Below are positions 13,500-25,470 of a DNA stretch of 64,000 nucleotides, piece after piece. The notes under the pieces were generated by a model. It did no database searches and was not told the origin of the DNA. It was given only the letters and a program-made list of their open reading frames with translations. Source of the stretch: Ascoidea rubescens DSM 1968 (Eukaryota; Ascomycota; Saccharomycetes; Ascoideales; Ascoideaceae); contig NW_017962916.1 of the NCBI RefSeq assembly GCF_001661345.1, forward strand, positions 443,369-507,368, given 5' to 3'. Position 1 is the stretch's first letter; the number at the start of each line of letters is the position of its first letter. The translations under genes and the position numbers were made by a program.

Positions 13500-16400
13500 T
13501 AGTCTAGAATCTGAAAGCTGCTGAGCTTGTTCCTTTGCTTGAACCCGTCAGCAAAACCGATGCCACACATCCTGACGATCCGAATTCTCACAACCGCAAT
13601 GTTTATTTGTGTGCAATTTTCTCTCGGTGTCTACGAGAGCATTACCTCCGGCGGGATTCAAAAAATGAATTGGAATCGGCCGTATGACCGTGAAATATTA
13701 GATCAGCAGCGCACGGTGTTAAACGAAACTGTTGTTTAACCTGATATTATTATGAGCAGCCCGCTTTCATCAGCCGGCGGCGGCTATTTGGTAAGCAATC
13801 AAGAGCATTGGGAAAGTTGTCACAAAATTAATTGTAGGATCTTAAATGTCACAATGATCATCAAAAGGTTGCATATTTCAACGCTGCTCTCCGTCAGAAG
13901 TGTAGAACACAGACACATTTCTTGCCCATTTGACCCACTGTCAGAACATTCTATTTTCTAATGCAACTCAAATGGCCAATCGTGTAGATGGTGATAAAAT
14001 TTTTGGCGGATCATGTTCGTCCACGTTGGTTGCTGGTGGCAAGGAATCGTTGAAGAAAGGAAGGCCTAAAAAAATGACATTGTGTTGATCTAGCCAAAGG
14101 GAAACTGGGCTAGCCGGAGTTTCCTATCACAGCTTGTTGCAGTTAGATCACCAGCTCAGCCAATTCTTCTGTTATTCAACACGATCAGGCAGAGGCCAAA
14201 TTTGTGCTCACATCGTATTCAAAGTGAATCAAAAAGCCGCGCAAGCTGATCATCAACTCAAAATGAACGATCTTGTTTGTATTCTATCCCAACTTATGTA
14301 TGCAACGTTAATCGGTCCACGATGCGATTTCCTATTTCCGGACTGAATGGTGCTACTTATAACACAATCGTTCTTTGCAACCGTTTGGCTATCGGAATCC
14401 ATTTGAATCCAGTATAACTAGAATAAGTCTTTTTTTTCCCCACGGGATTATTTGTTCTCCACCCCAGCTGGTGCGAGAAAGTGGGGTTGGATGCCAAACA
14501 AAGATGATTGTGTGCATAATTACGGCGCTTCCGCTTTTGGAAGGGCAGCATCGAGATCTTATCAATTTGATGTTGCCCCATCTGCTGCTGAGCTGGTTTT
14601 TACAAGCAGCTACCCACTAATAATTTCTTTGGGTGGCAGAGTTTGAAAAGATGTAACAAAACCCGTTGGCTTTCCTATTCCTGCAATTCGAAATTGCCAG
14701 TCCGGTCAAAAGGGAGAAACGGCAAATCATATCACTAAGTGGTGTGGATGATAGAGGACAGCTGCTCCTTGTTTATTCCTTTGAAATTGAGGAAGGCCAA
14801 TCACAATCGTTCAGGTTGACGAGAGTAACAATTTTGCCGCCAGTCAACATGAATTCTTCGAATATGTGTGATTTGCTGCGAGTGGCACATCAACATTGAG
14901 CTTTGCCAAATGGGTTTATTACGTTTGATCAGCTTTGCGATGTTAGACTGGGTCTGTTCACACAGTCGACCCAAATAATCAATTTGAATGGAACCAGTTC
15001 AAAGATTGTCGCCAGAACGCAGCAATAAAGACAAAAATATAAGGGTCTCACGAGTGTCATGAAGGGAAGGTTGCATAGCATCGGTATTAAACAATGACAA
15101 CAGTGAGCAGGACAGCGTTGAATGATCTTGATGTGCGTGACTTCATGAAGGATGAAATCACCATGTCCCCGAGTGTTTTGATTACGTCTATAACGATGAA
15201 GCATGAAGCTTTGCCGACAACAGCGCAAGAAATATTTTTGGGATGATCCTCAGCTGCCGCTAAAATCAGGATGACTTGATATGTCGCTTACCACAATATC
15301 TTTAAACAAATCGGGCAAAATTATATATATGCTACAAATGGTTTTTTGGTTCAATTGGCCACTGTAATGCGACAAAAGCTTTTTGAGTGATGAATTGTCA
15401 TGACCCCCGTATCGCTTTCAGTTCGGCATGTGTCTTCATGAATCCAATATTCCGTTCGATAAATCATTCGTTGCTTCCATTTGCTCAGCCAGATTACCTG
15501 CCGTGGGGGAAAAAGCCGTGACGGCTCCATTTGCTTCAGGTAGTATATCAAAAGCAACCTCAAATGTGGATGATGAATATCTGGCCACATCTTCTGCTGA
15601 TCAAATGACAGAAAGCGCGATTGAAAATGACCAGAAATCCAAGGGAACTCTAGAATTTGCAGACGATATCGACGACGGACCTCCAGTTTTCACACGAGCG
15701 GAGGCTTCCCTGGAGCCGCTTGCTCACTCCACATCAGGTCTTCAAAGTTTTCTTCATGAAATTGAGAACGTCCTTAATTGGATTTCCACGGACTGATGAA
15801 CTATCATCGAAATCGGATCTTCTTTGACGTTTTTGGCCGCTGCCGTCATTGCCGCTCTTTTGGTTGATCCGAAAGATGCAGATTCAAACGCAAAAAAATC
15901 ACGCGATTGAGAACCTCAAACAATAAATCATAACACTTCAATATCAGATGGTTGATCTACCCACTAGAAATGACGACAGCCATAGTGAGGTGCGCTTGAA
16001 AAATCGTCCCTGACTGACTACGCTAAATTTCCTTCCGTTTCTCGATTTTGTTTAGATGAATCAATGTATTTACGCCTTGGGTTTTTGTTTCGCGGAAGCA
16101 ATTTCAAAAGCTTTTCCAATAGTTTCATACTCAGGTACCCCTCCTGTCCATTGTTTGTCTCATGATTCACACAGCATTCACAATTGGCAGCATAGAGTTT
16201 AGGTAGGTGGTGTCGTGTTTGCACATGAATTGATGCAATGGTGTTACTGATCACTTGTTCCTTTTTTTGATGGTTGAAGAGTGGAAGTTATGCAGTAATC
16301 CTGGGTGGGTTATTTTGATTTCGCTATGTCGGAGTATAGAAGCTATTACTGAATCGATAAAGCCCTCAGTAAAAGTGATACATCTTCCCGTTGGATTTGA

Positions 16401-17110
16401 TGACTTTCACCCGCGGGATTCACCAACGAAGTCTAACCAATACAAGGTGGTACTGTGAAGAGATCGCTCAGAGGTATATTTTTTTGTGTTTTCTTTTACA
16501 GATCAACTGTTGAATCGTTGCTCGTTCCTGCATACCGCTTACGGTATCATATTGCTGCTACTCAAGGGCCACAGAGCGGACATTTTGCTGGAACATTCCT
16601 CATCCACTACATGGGTCTTAAACCGTGTCTATGCCATTTAATCAGTTATCCATTAGCGGCTCATTCCAAACATGATTTATCCGTTGAGTGAATTCGATAC
16701 TCTCAGAACAATTGACCAGGAACCATTGCTGTTCCAAATCAGTTGGTAGTTGAATGTTCCCCAATATGCAAATGACTATATGAAGGAAGTGCAAGAGGAA
16801 GGCAATACTGTCCTTGCTGACTTCCAAAGATAAATTCGTTTCGCTGACTGAAGAAGTCCAACAATCTCAGTTCTCACAGCAGGTCTTTAAATATTTTGGT
16901 ACAAATGATGAGACCGTATTGACTACCGCGGTAGCTATTCTGCTCTCAAGTTCGGTATCCATCATCACAATTGCAAGACCTGCAATCAACATACAAAGTA
17001 CAATCATCTCATAAACAATTGCTTTCTCTATCTTTTACTATCGGCAAACATGCTAACAAAAGTAATGATCATTTTAAGTTCTGGAAGCCGGTTCATCAAC
17101 CAAGGATTTA
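13500..17110 (+). mobile_element. Ty1/copia relic K: pre-integrase, integrase, linker, RT, RNase H tail
   Basis: A + strand relic whose base composition is GC-richer than its neighbours. Parts in order: gag-like (about 13.5-14.4 kb, weak), pre-integrase Cys motif near 14,680-14,730 (I-R-N-C-Q-S-G-Q-K-G-E-T-A-N-H-I, like copia C-x2-C-x-x-G-K), integrase core to about 15,420, a linker at 15,428-15,960 (open for 122 codons, Ala/Ser/Asp-rich, ending A-A-V-I-A-A-L-L-V-D-P), RT with V-I-H-L-P-V-G-F-D-D-F-H-P at about 16,365-16,415 (like E-I-Y-M-x-P-P-G-F-D-D), and an RNase H tail with A-N-M-L-T-K near 17,045-17,065 (like A-D-M-L-T-K). Many breaks. The linker is the longest clean stretch and could be mistaken for a gene. 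Confidence 0.6.
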
Positions 17111-17379
17111 ATAAATAAATGAATTGATTCCACTAACCTACTTTTGCGGTAAATCGTTTTGCTCACCCAATTTTACCCCCTTTCAATTATTATTGCCCGT
17201 TGGATCTCTTTTCATTATGCAGTAGCATTGCTACCCGTTCCTTTAGTGGCCGCGTTAATGAAATTCCTTCCCTTGTTTCAATTTGATTGTCATTCACGTG
17301 TTCCAATATTTTTGCAATGTCATCTCGTTGCAATTCTCAAATACTTGCGTATACATTAGATTAGTCTATTTTGTTGATT

Positions 17380-17790
17380 ATTTTATTCACATGAGTCTGC
17401 TTAGTGATTACAGGTAAGTCAGTGTCTACGATCAACAACCAACTGTGGATAGGGATATGAGTGGAATAAACATCCAAACACCCACATCTTCGGAATGAGG
17501 GCTAGCCTTCTTCAAGCAAAACGCAAAGCACTCCTAGTGCTTCTTTCCACGAAGGGATACCAGAGTCCTCCTGCATGAAGGAACTTGCCACAACGTCAAA
17601 TCACCCGTTTTTGTAACCACACACAAATATCAACTTGATGGTCCTCGTCATGATTTGATGCGAATTCTTTGCGCCTGTGAGGGGTGGCTGGCAATCAAGA
17701 TGATCACCCACACATTGAAAATACTTGGCCATCAACATCGGTGGCTCCGACGTTCTCATGAATCCTGAACAGAGTTAACACTATTTCCAA
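17380..17790 (+). repeat. Candidate 3' LTR of relic K
   Basis: A GC-richer stretch directly downstream of the relic K RNase H tail. It has a C-C-A-A-C-T start block and an A-C-G-C-A-A-A-G-C-A-C block followed by CTTC and CGAA blocks. The order loosely follows the LTR at 48,860-49,000 (CCAAC, TTGACGCACAA, CTTCTTCG). Similarity is weak by eye, so this is placed mainly by position. Confidence 0.35.
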
Positions 17791-18219
17791 AAGACCGGTG
17801 AGGTAGTTATAAAAGGCTCTTCTGAGTCTTCACAATGCCTACCAGTAGTCGCTCAGTTCTATAGTGCGGTTTCGTGCTGCGTCAGTCAATGATTAAAATA
17901 CCTTTCTGATAGACAACGCTGCCGATCTCTTAAATGAGCTTTTTTAATATAGACATCTGTTCCAAAATTCAATAATGCCCAGCACCATCAACTCACCCGA
18001 CATAGAATCAAATCCATCCATTTAAAAAAAATTAATCAAAGCCCCTTTTAATCAATCATGCCCAAAGCAGTTTCACCAATAACTAATCTAGGTCTAGAAG
18101 AATCTATCGTTGTTTCAAAGGTCCTTATCAGTTGGACTCCGGTTATCCAATTATCAATGATGTAACTTATTTCGAGAAGAGTGGGCCTTCAGTAAGAAGA
18201 AATTTAATTTTTCTAACAC
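17791..18219. other. No recognised feature
   Basis: Short intervening DNA between the relic K LTR candidate and a - strand RNase H piece. No open frame or repeat was recognised. Confidence 0.3.
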
Positions 18220-18880
18220 TTACTGAAGCAAAGCATTTCCTTTCTTTGGTTTTGCGACTATCGATGATTTCGGCGATGAACTGCTTACCAATTCAATAGT
18301 TGCATCAGCGCTATGAAATAGTTTCCTGCCATAAAAACAATGTGATCTTGATAGCAAATCATTGATCAAACTCAGAGAATTATGCAAATCAGCAGACCAC
18401 CTAAGAGACAAATATTCAACAACCATAATATAGATTCACTGGAGTTACCTTCACCAAATGTCTGCAACAGAATAACTTGAGTGTTTTCAAATTAAGTGTA
18501 ACGGATAGAGCAGACGAAAGTTTGTAACCAAAATGATTCCAACCATAAATTAAACTAATTGAAAGAAGGTCTTAAAGCACAATGTTTTTATTGGTTAATG
18601 AAGGATCCCATCTATTGATATCAACAATGGAATATAGGCATCCAACCGTTCTTCAAAAAATTTATAAAGCCAACAACAATCGAAAAGGCACACTCTTAAA
18701 AGAAACTGTTCTAGAAAGTCTTTGTGACTTTGTTTTAGCAAAGATGCGTTGAAATGGTAAAACACTGAAAAGATGGGTCGCTATTATTGTAAGAAGATCC
18801 GTACGACAAAACATCTTCATGAGAGCAGAATCGTAAGAGCTAGATTGAAGTCGCATGTAAACCGCAGTGAATCTCACAGC
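18220..18880 (-). mobile_element. Small older copia piece Q (RNase H and RT-like)
   Basis: The - strand stretch 18,220-18,426 reads V-E-Y-L-S-L ... H-N-S-L-S-L-I-N-D-L-L, matching copia RNase H around E-A-E-Y-x-A-L ... E-A-x-W-L-R-x-L-L. The stretch 18,662-18,877 reads L-Q-S-S-S-Y-D-S-A-L, like the RT segment after Y-G-L-K-Q (S-x-x-D-x-x-L-F). It abuts the 3' LTR of element C. Tentative; old and broken. Confidence 0.35.
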
Positions 18881-18899
18881 AGCGCCCCTGTTCAGCTAC

Positions 18900-19270
18900 C
18901 ACACATCAGAGAATGAGGTGAAGGTGGGGAAGCATTTCTTAATAAATCCAAACTTGCGATCAAGCTGGAAGACCAGCTAGCAGGTGAGCCAAGGAAGCAC
19001 GGCTTCTACAGATCCATTAAGGCAAGCGATAGCATGGTCTGAAATCCAAATTGCCGCATTCCAAAGGATTGCACGTGGCAGTGAGCGGATCGGGTGGAGT
19101 GAAATACTGGTTTACGCGGTCCACTCTGCAACGTCTTCCAACTTCTTCAAAAATGAGGCATGGAGAGTTTTGGGCCCTCGTGCATCAACAAAAAGACTCT
19201 CCATGTTCCTAGGTTACCGGCTCCTTTGCAGGCCTGCGCCCTTGTGAGCGGATTACCTTTGATGCTACCC
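18900..19270 (-). repeat. 3' LTR of element C
   Basis: On the - strand this contains a TTGATGCACGAGG block preceded by a TAACCTAGGAACATGG block. The pair is the counterpart of TTGACGCACAAGG and TAACGAACTGG in the LTR at 57,610-58,200. It lies directly past the RNase H of element C and is clearly GC-richer than flanking DNA. Confidence 0.5.
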
Positions 19271-22200
19271 AACCATCGAGTTAAATGTATTATTAATCGC
19301 TAATCAACCGTAACACATTAGCCAAATCATCAACATAGAATTTAAAAGTGAATCTTAGGAACTAATATTAAAAGCAACACAGAATGGAGATGTAAAAGAA
19401 ATTACAGTGACCGTTAAACTGTATGTACAATAGCTATTACGTAGGCACCATCAGAAAAACCAGCTGGAGAAATGATGTACCACATTCATCAAGAAATCAC
19501 ACTTGAAATGACATCGTGATCGCGGCAGATCCACATTTTCATCCAAACCAAAAGAAACAAAGATTGAATTACTGAATCAATTCATTGAAACATTTAAAAA
19601 CAAATGCATCAGCACACTTGTCAAAATATCAGGAACAATACAATTAGTATCAATTGCTGCAAGAGAAAACAAAATGATAGATATCTATCCTATAGAATCG
19701 TACCTCATCAACTACGGTTGCAGTTCAGGTGATTGGTGGTATCGAAAATTAGTTAATAGTAAATTGGCCTTCGCAGTGCCAAAGCTGTTCATCACGATTA
19801 GCGAAGATGAATTTGAAATCCTGCATTAGAACACGGCTTCTATTACTGATTCAGGTACTGAAATGTATTCAGCATTGCAAATCAGCAAAGGAAGAGAGGC
19901 TAGTTTCTTTGGCCACTATAGATCTGTCATCGAATCAATGAGGATCCGATAATCGGCAAATGGATTCCGATTAGGAATATCCGCAGCCCAATCACTGCCA
20001 GACCTTGCAAATAACAGGAATGAAATAGCACCAATATAAAAAACAGTACGGCGATTTGAGTTAAAACCTCTCGCAACCAGTTATCACATCGAACCTGGAT
20101 GATCTATGATCAGTTATGTGATCGTCTTAGTGACGCAAGAGCAAAAGCACCATCAGCGCACCAAATTTGCATAGATATGAAACGATTGAACAACGGGTTT
20201 GAGAAGTGGCGTCTATTCTGCATTGAACTGAGACCAATCTGATTCCACTTGAGCTTTGTAACTCTTCATTGTCATTGGTGTAGGCTGTGGTCCAGAGGCG
20301 GCCAACCTTAATTGCTAATCTTTGAGCCCCACGTAGTCTCGTCATAATCGAAACAAGACGCTAGATATTCTGAACATCAGAAACTCCTTGGAATCGAACC
20401 ACAAATACACCAAGATGATTCAAAATGTTCAATGACGATAAATATGAAGTCACTATTTTTACCACTGAAAATGATGTTCTGGTGAAAATGACTTTATCCA
20501 ATTATATCTTTGTGATTGTGTAGTGCTTTGAGGCTTTAGGGAAAACACATCCTTTTTGGGCTAAAGCCCTTCGCCAACCAAAACGTTTCAGAACGTGATA
20601 CTGAAGTAATTTGAACAGTAAAGGTGAAAGATGCAACCCGAGAAAATTTACCACCAACTGGTCTGCCTCAAGCAAAATACCCAGCTGGCGCGGACTAGAT
20701 CCTAAAGACCAGACGACATCGAACAAGCTTTCTAACAATGAAAAAATCAACCAACAGACATACATTGATATTTTGTATTGCATGAGGCTTTCCTTGCAAG
20801 CAGTATTGAAGATGGGAGACCCATCTTTCAGTTTAGCAATGGTATCAGCAAGACGAACAATACCCTGATATGTGGAAGAAATTAAGCGTTCAGTGGAATT
20901 TCTTGATCAATTTGTGTTCCACTTGAGTACTTGCTAAATGTCATTATCAACATTTTGTGGAACCTTTTTGCAGCCATGAAGCAGGCACCAAACAGATTCA
21001 CTACTTGGGTAACCATTATCAACTGCATAACACATTTCTTTTCATGCAGGACTTCCTTTTCAATTCAATTCATTCTGATTGACATCATCTTTAACTTCAT
21101 TAACGGAGCAAATGACAACATATTCCTCATCGTCAATGAAATTTCACATTGATCTTTCATCAGAAGTGATTCTATCTGTGCTATCTATGTCATCATTAGC
21201 AGTTGACCGATTTTCCCACATGACATTTGTAACAATAGGTGTCAATCCGACCGCAGCTTGAATTTTAGAGTTGCTGGCAGCCGAAGCATGATAATCTTCA
21301 AGATTCTAGCTTTCATTAATACTGTAAGAATACGTGTTGAGAGCGCAGTCCTTATCCTTGATAATCGTTCTGTAGTGTTTTCTACAAATGTGGTGGTGAA
21401 CAAAACCAGATCGGAAACTGGAATCATTTTCCTTGTAATGCCAGACTTGTGAACGATTCAACCCCTAAAAAGCTGAACCAATGACTTTGAACATAACGGT
21501 AGATGATTCGTTTTGGAAATGACTTGAGGCAAGACATCAACAGAGCATAACGTTGGTGGAATTCAAAATCTTTAAAAAGAAGACATATCACAGCGTGACC
21601 AGGCTAGTTGACTGGTACATCAACACTAATTAGCATTGCGCTGGTACTTGCCATCCACGAGTTTGCGAACGTTCACCCAGCCAAATTATATAAATGTCGT
21701 GAATAAGTCAGATATTAAATTTCATTCCTACAGCGTAACCGAACTCTTTCAACAGGGTGGATGCAACTACATTACTTCATCACAAAGTATTGCCTGTTTT
21801 CACCAACAATTGTTAAGTAAATGCAAAAAACTGTACCGACCTTCCAACAACAAGTAGTCGTGCCTGATTTGGACCAACAACCGCATGTTTGTGCATTGAT
21901 TAACGTTGGGAAGAAAGTATCGACTTTCGTCAACTGCAAGGACCACTGGAAATCACTGAAAAGTATTGGCACGAAGCAGGCGAACATCAGTAGTGGCCGT
22001 CTTGTACATGACTCCATAACAACTTTGATCGGTTTTTGTGTGGCAGGACTCAAAGGTGAAGTTTGCTGCACAAAAGAGGCTATAGAATTAGGATATAGCA
22101 GTCTAACAAATGTGAGGTGGATAATCGGTTTGCTCTTTAGAATTTGGAGTAACAACTGTGAAAGCAGATTGGGCAACGAAGAGTAGGCATAATCTTCATC

Positions 22201-23169
22201 TGACTCTTCTACCAGGCAATCGACAGTAAAATTGAGCACTTTCAGTTTTCAATAAAACCCTGGGGAGTTTTTTTCAAGCGGCTATGATGGGAATTGGAGT
22301 TCCCCCAAGAAGAGCATACAGAACATCTTGAAATGATCCACGACTCAAAACCATCATGGAGGCAATATAGGCCACTTCAATGATACTCCGACCGATACCA
22401 GCCGTCCGACTTCAACGGGCACTTGAGTTACTGAAGGAACAAGGGTAAGGCTAGCCATTTAGGGAAGCACCACAATCAAAATAAATCTCTATGGAGTTCG
22501 GCATTAGCTTGGCTGTTACTGTCCAGCACCGGCGGGGCAGCCACTCATCCACTTCGGGGCCATCGACAAACATACAAAAGAACAAGAATCTGCTGCGCTG
22601 ATCGTTTCGCAAGAGCTCCACGTAGTGCCAATCAACTGCTTTCGAATCCTTTTATTTTCAGACAAGGGTAGCATGCGACTTAATTTGATTTTAAGCTTAG
22701 AGCGATTGCTTTCCAGCACAGACTAACGCCGTTTTTGCTGCCTCACCACCAGATGGACCATCACCGATCCCCTTTGCCAAATCTCTTCGATCTGTAAACG
22801 TAAGTTTTGAAAAGTCGCTATGTTTAAAACGAATCATTTCGTCTTGAAAGTGTCCAAAAGCGAGCGAAGAAAACAATTTGCACATCTCCGCCAGAATTAC
22901 TGTTACGTGTTTGCAAGCTAATTGTTACTTGACGGCCAATAGCACTAGTTGGAAATCTGTTTTGCCAGTCGAACACAAAATGTTGAGCGGGATTGCATGG
23001 CACGAGAGCTGAAATGAAAAATACATTCTGTGCCAACGGATCCACATCACCAGCCAATAAATCACAGTCTTTCATAATGGCATGAACACACCGACTAAAA
23101 CAACCAGCTTTGAGATTTGAAGCAGAAGTCAAAAATAAAAGTTGGCACGGTCAATTAGGTTCCCTTAAA

Positions 23170-23420
23170 ATTGGCAGTGGTAAATCGCCGTTTTGGTTTT
23201 TTCCTTTTGTCGGGAATTTATGATAAAAAAATAAATCAAGATATTCCATATGAAAGAAAAACGGAAAAACCAATGGCCGCGTCCTTTATATGGAACCCGG
23301 TGCATTGACCGCGCCTCAAGGGAGCTGACTGGTGGCAGATTCTTAGCAACGGAATGCTGACATTTAGTACGCGTATAATATTCACCACATCTTTTCAATT
23401 AGGAGACGTTAAATCTATTC
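23170..23420 (-). repeat. 5' LTR (inner part) of element C
   Basis: It sits just upstream, on the - strand, of the gag start. It carries a TATA-like CCATATAAAGGACGCGGCC block equivalent to CCATAAAAGGGGCCGGC at 52,962-52,978 and CCATAAAGGAAGCAGGC at 49,085-49,101. That position, shortly before gag, is where the U3/R promoter of a copia LTR is expected. Confidence 0.5.
23283..23293 (-). promoter_or_regulatory. TATA-like element in the LTR of element C
   Basis: CCATATAAAGG on the - strand. The same motif, at the same place relative to gag, occurs in two + strand LTRs (49,085-49,093 and 52,962-52,971), which suggests the core promoter of this LTR family. Confidence 0.45.
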
Positions 23421-24459
23421 GCTCGTCACACAAGCATCAGTTATACACCAAATAGTCGTACAAAAATGGTGATCGGACGGTAAACATGAAAGAAACCGAT
23501 CTGAAGAATTGCAAACCAAACTAGTTGAAAAAGGATTCTATCCAAAGCTTGGGCAAATCTACGATCATGTTTCGGCCCCATATATAAACATTGATACTTT
23601 TAAATTGCAGTATTCTTCTTCTGCTATTGAAAACAACCATATTCGTGAAATGGATACAAAGACTGTTTTCTTCAAATGAATAATTGATTATCGATTATAG
23701 CTTCATTCTCTTGCTAGCGCATGTCCATGATAAAATGATTGTTGCAAATTAATAAATTGATTGATTCATTTCAATGTTTGTTCGCTTATCTAGTTCAGTT
23801 GAGTAAAAAATGGGTTTAAAGCAAGCAACAACGAAGTCCATCGTATTTTTAATTCATCCAAGCTCTGTAACTGAAGCTGCTCTAATTTAAGTTGAGTTAG
23901 TAATATTTGAATTGCTCGTGAAACAAATAATGAAACTGTGAAAACAAATGCGTTAGTCAAGAAGAACATTCCAATAAAATATTTGGCATCACAGTGACTG
24001 TTCGTCTGAGACAATTAACATGAAACAAATAATAGATTCAGTCAACGTCATGAAACTTTAATCACAAAATAGAATAAATTGTGCTTGTTCCAAAATTAAT
24101 ACAATTGCTAACTCCTGCAGCGGAGAATCTTGAAAAAGATTTGAAATGATCAAGCTGCAATGCTGCTGCTCGTTTACCTTATAGTAGATGATGGCAGAAT
24201 AGTGTGTACGGCTAAATCAATAATAAACATCAATAATCCTGAAATTTCTCTCTTGGCTATCTTTATTCAGATTCTTCCAATCACCATGATTGCAGCCGTT
24301 TTGATTTTACACATTCCACTTTGAGACAACTAAATTAGTGGGATTCATAACAATAGTTTATCCATTTGTACCTAAAGGTTGTTCTACTCTATGCTTCAAC
24401 TTTAATAATTTCCATCAAAACGGATCTACCTTCAAAGTTGATTTATAATAAATGTTAGA
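23421..24459. other. No recognised feature (AT-rich)
   Basis: AT-rich DNA. The - strand open stretch 23,790-24,014 is unrecognised. The region may hold the upstream pol of relic O, but I could not identify a motif. Confidence 0.3.
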
Positions 24460-25470
24460 ATAGTGTTGCAGTTGCCATTTTATGATCAAGTAATAGAATA
24501 TGATTTTCTGTTGATGCCACTCTTTTTCGTCGACTACTTTTGTTGTTTCTCATATATTAATTATGTCACTTTAGATATTGTCGTTCGTTCAACTGGAAGG
24601 GTTATCAATCTTTTGAAAGCTAAAATTAATTGTTTAGTGTTGTAAATGGATGTCATTATTGTCGAAAGTTAAATATTATAGATATATTGGTTGAATCACG
24701 AAAGAAGAATAATCCATCGTAAATTATTTTAATGCATTAGCTTTGGAGTAATTTGCAATGAAAAATTTCACTTTTTTACATATCAATGTGAAATATGATC
24801 TTTGTTTTGCTGCTCGGATTTGCAGCGGACTTCTACTTATTCCATCAAAACAAGATTTATTTACGTGAATTCCCAGTGATTCGAAATGCTGTCAAGGGGA
24901 AGCTTTCGCGACTCATTACAATATAAAACTTACTAAATTAAATAATAATTAGTTCATACATCTTAACAAAAGGGAATAAAGAACAATCAATCATTATTTT
25001 CTGATAGAATCTTTCAAACACGGGGTTCTATGTGGCAGCACTTGGAGAAGTCAGAAAGTGAAACGAAAAAGTCAAAGTGGCATTTTCACAATGAAACAGG
25101 TTTCTTTCTTCTACGGTGTTCGAAGAGACAATCCTATCTCATCCAGTTAATTCTATTGCTGAATTGATTTCATCCATTATTAATTTGAAAAGTTGCTTAC
25201 TTCTCCCATAAATATTGCAACAGCCAAATCCATCAGTCGCGAGTATCAACCTATGAGGTGATAATCATTTTTGTTGAGACTTGGCTCGATTCCAAACATT
25301 GATAGTCGGCAAAATGACATTAAGATTAAATATCATTTTATTATGGTCCATATTTCCAGTGAACAAAAAACATTCAGCTATTTACATTCAATTGAGGGTG
25401 TTCTTGCTATATCAACCACTCTATTGACCGACCATCAATTCAAATTCGTGCTCAATCATTGAATTAATTT
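24460..25470 (+). mobile_element. Older Ty1/copia relic O: RNase H tail
   Basis: At 25,271-25,462 the + strand translation reads S-I-P-N-I-D-S-R-Q-N-D-I-K-I-K-Y-H-F-I, then F-S-Y-L-H-S-I-E-G-V-L-A, then L-T-D-H-Q-F-K-F. This is the classic end of copia RNase H (N-P-V-x-H-x-R-T-K-H-I-x-I-x-Y-H-F-I, Y-x-x-T-x-E-Q-x-A-D, L-T-K). The open stretch 24,463-24,645 lies where RT would be but shows no clear motif. It belongs to the very AT-rich older layer. Broken many times; no LTR recognised. Confidence 0.6.

Larger units (their letters stand above)
18900..23420 (-). mobile_element. Ty1/copia element C with LTRs at both ends, broken
   Basis: A - strand element with all copia parts in order: 5' LTR (23,170-23,420), gag (22,700-23,165; the translation has A-S-N-L-K-A-G and a Val/Asp-rich continuation, matching the Gag start of elements A, B, D, E and G), integrase (about 21,770-22,240; Y-F-L-P-N-V-N-Q-C-T-N-M-R-L-L-V resembles Y-F-L-T-F-I-D-D-x-S-R-x-x-W-V), linker (near 21,050, similar to 5,450), RT (20,050-20,900) and RNase H (19,850-20,020; R-S-G-S-D-W-A-A-D-I-P-N-R-N, then W-P-K-K-L-A-S and N-A-E-Y-I-S). 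A 3' LTR follows at 18,900-19,270. The size of about 4.5 kb is normal for copia. It is broken many times and old. Confidence 0.65.

Noticed and set aside
21772-22239. A 155-codon hypothetical protein on the - strand
   Set aside because: It lies where integrase of element C is expected, and integrase-like text is visible in the same DNA. The long frame is incidental.
22824-23132. A stand-alone small gene on the - strand (102 codons)
   Set aside because: The translation carries the same A-S-x-N-L-K-A-G Gag start found in copia element D and related to A, B and E, in the correct place just inside a LTR.
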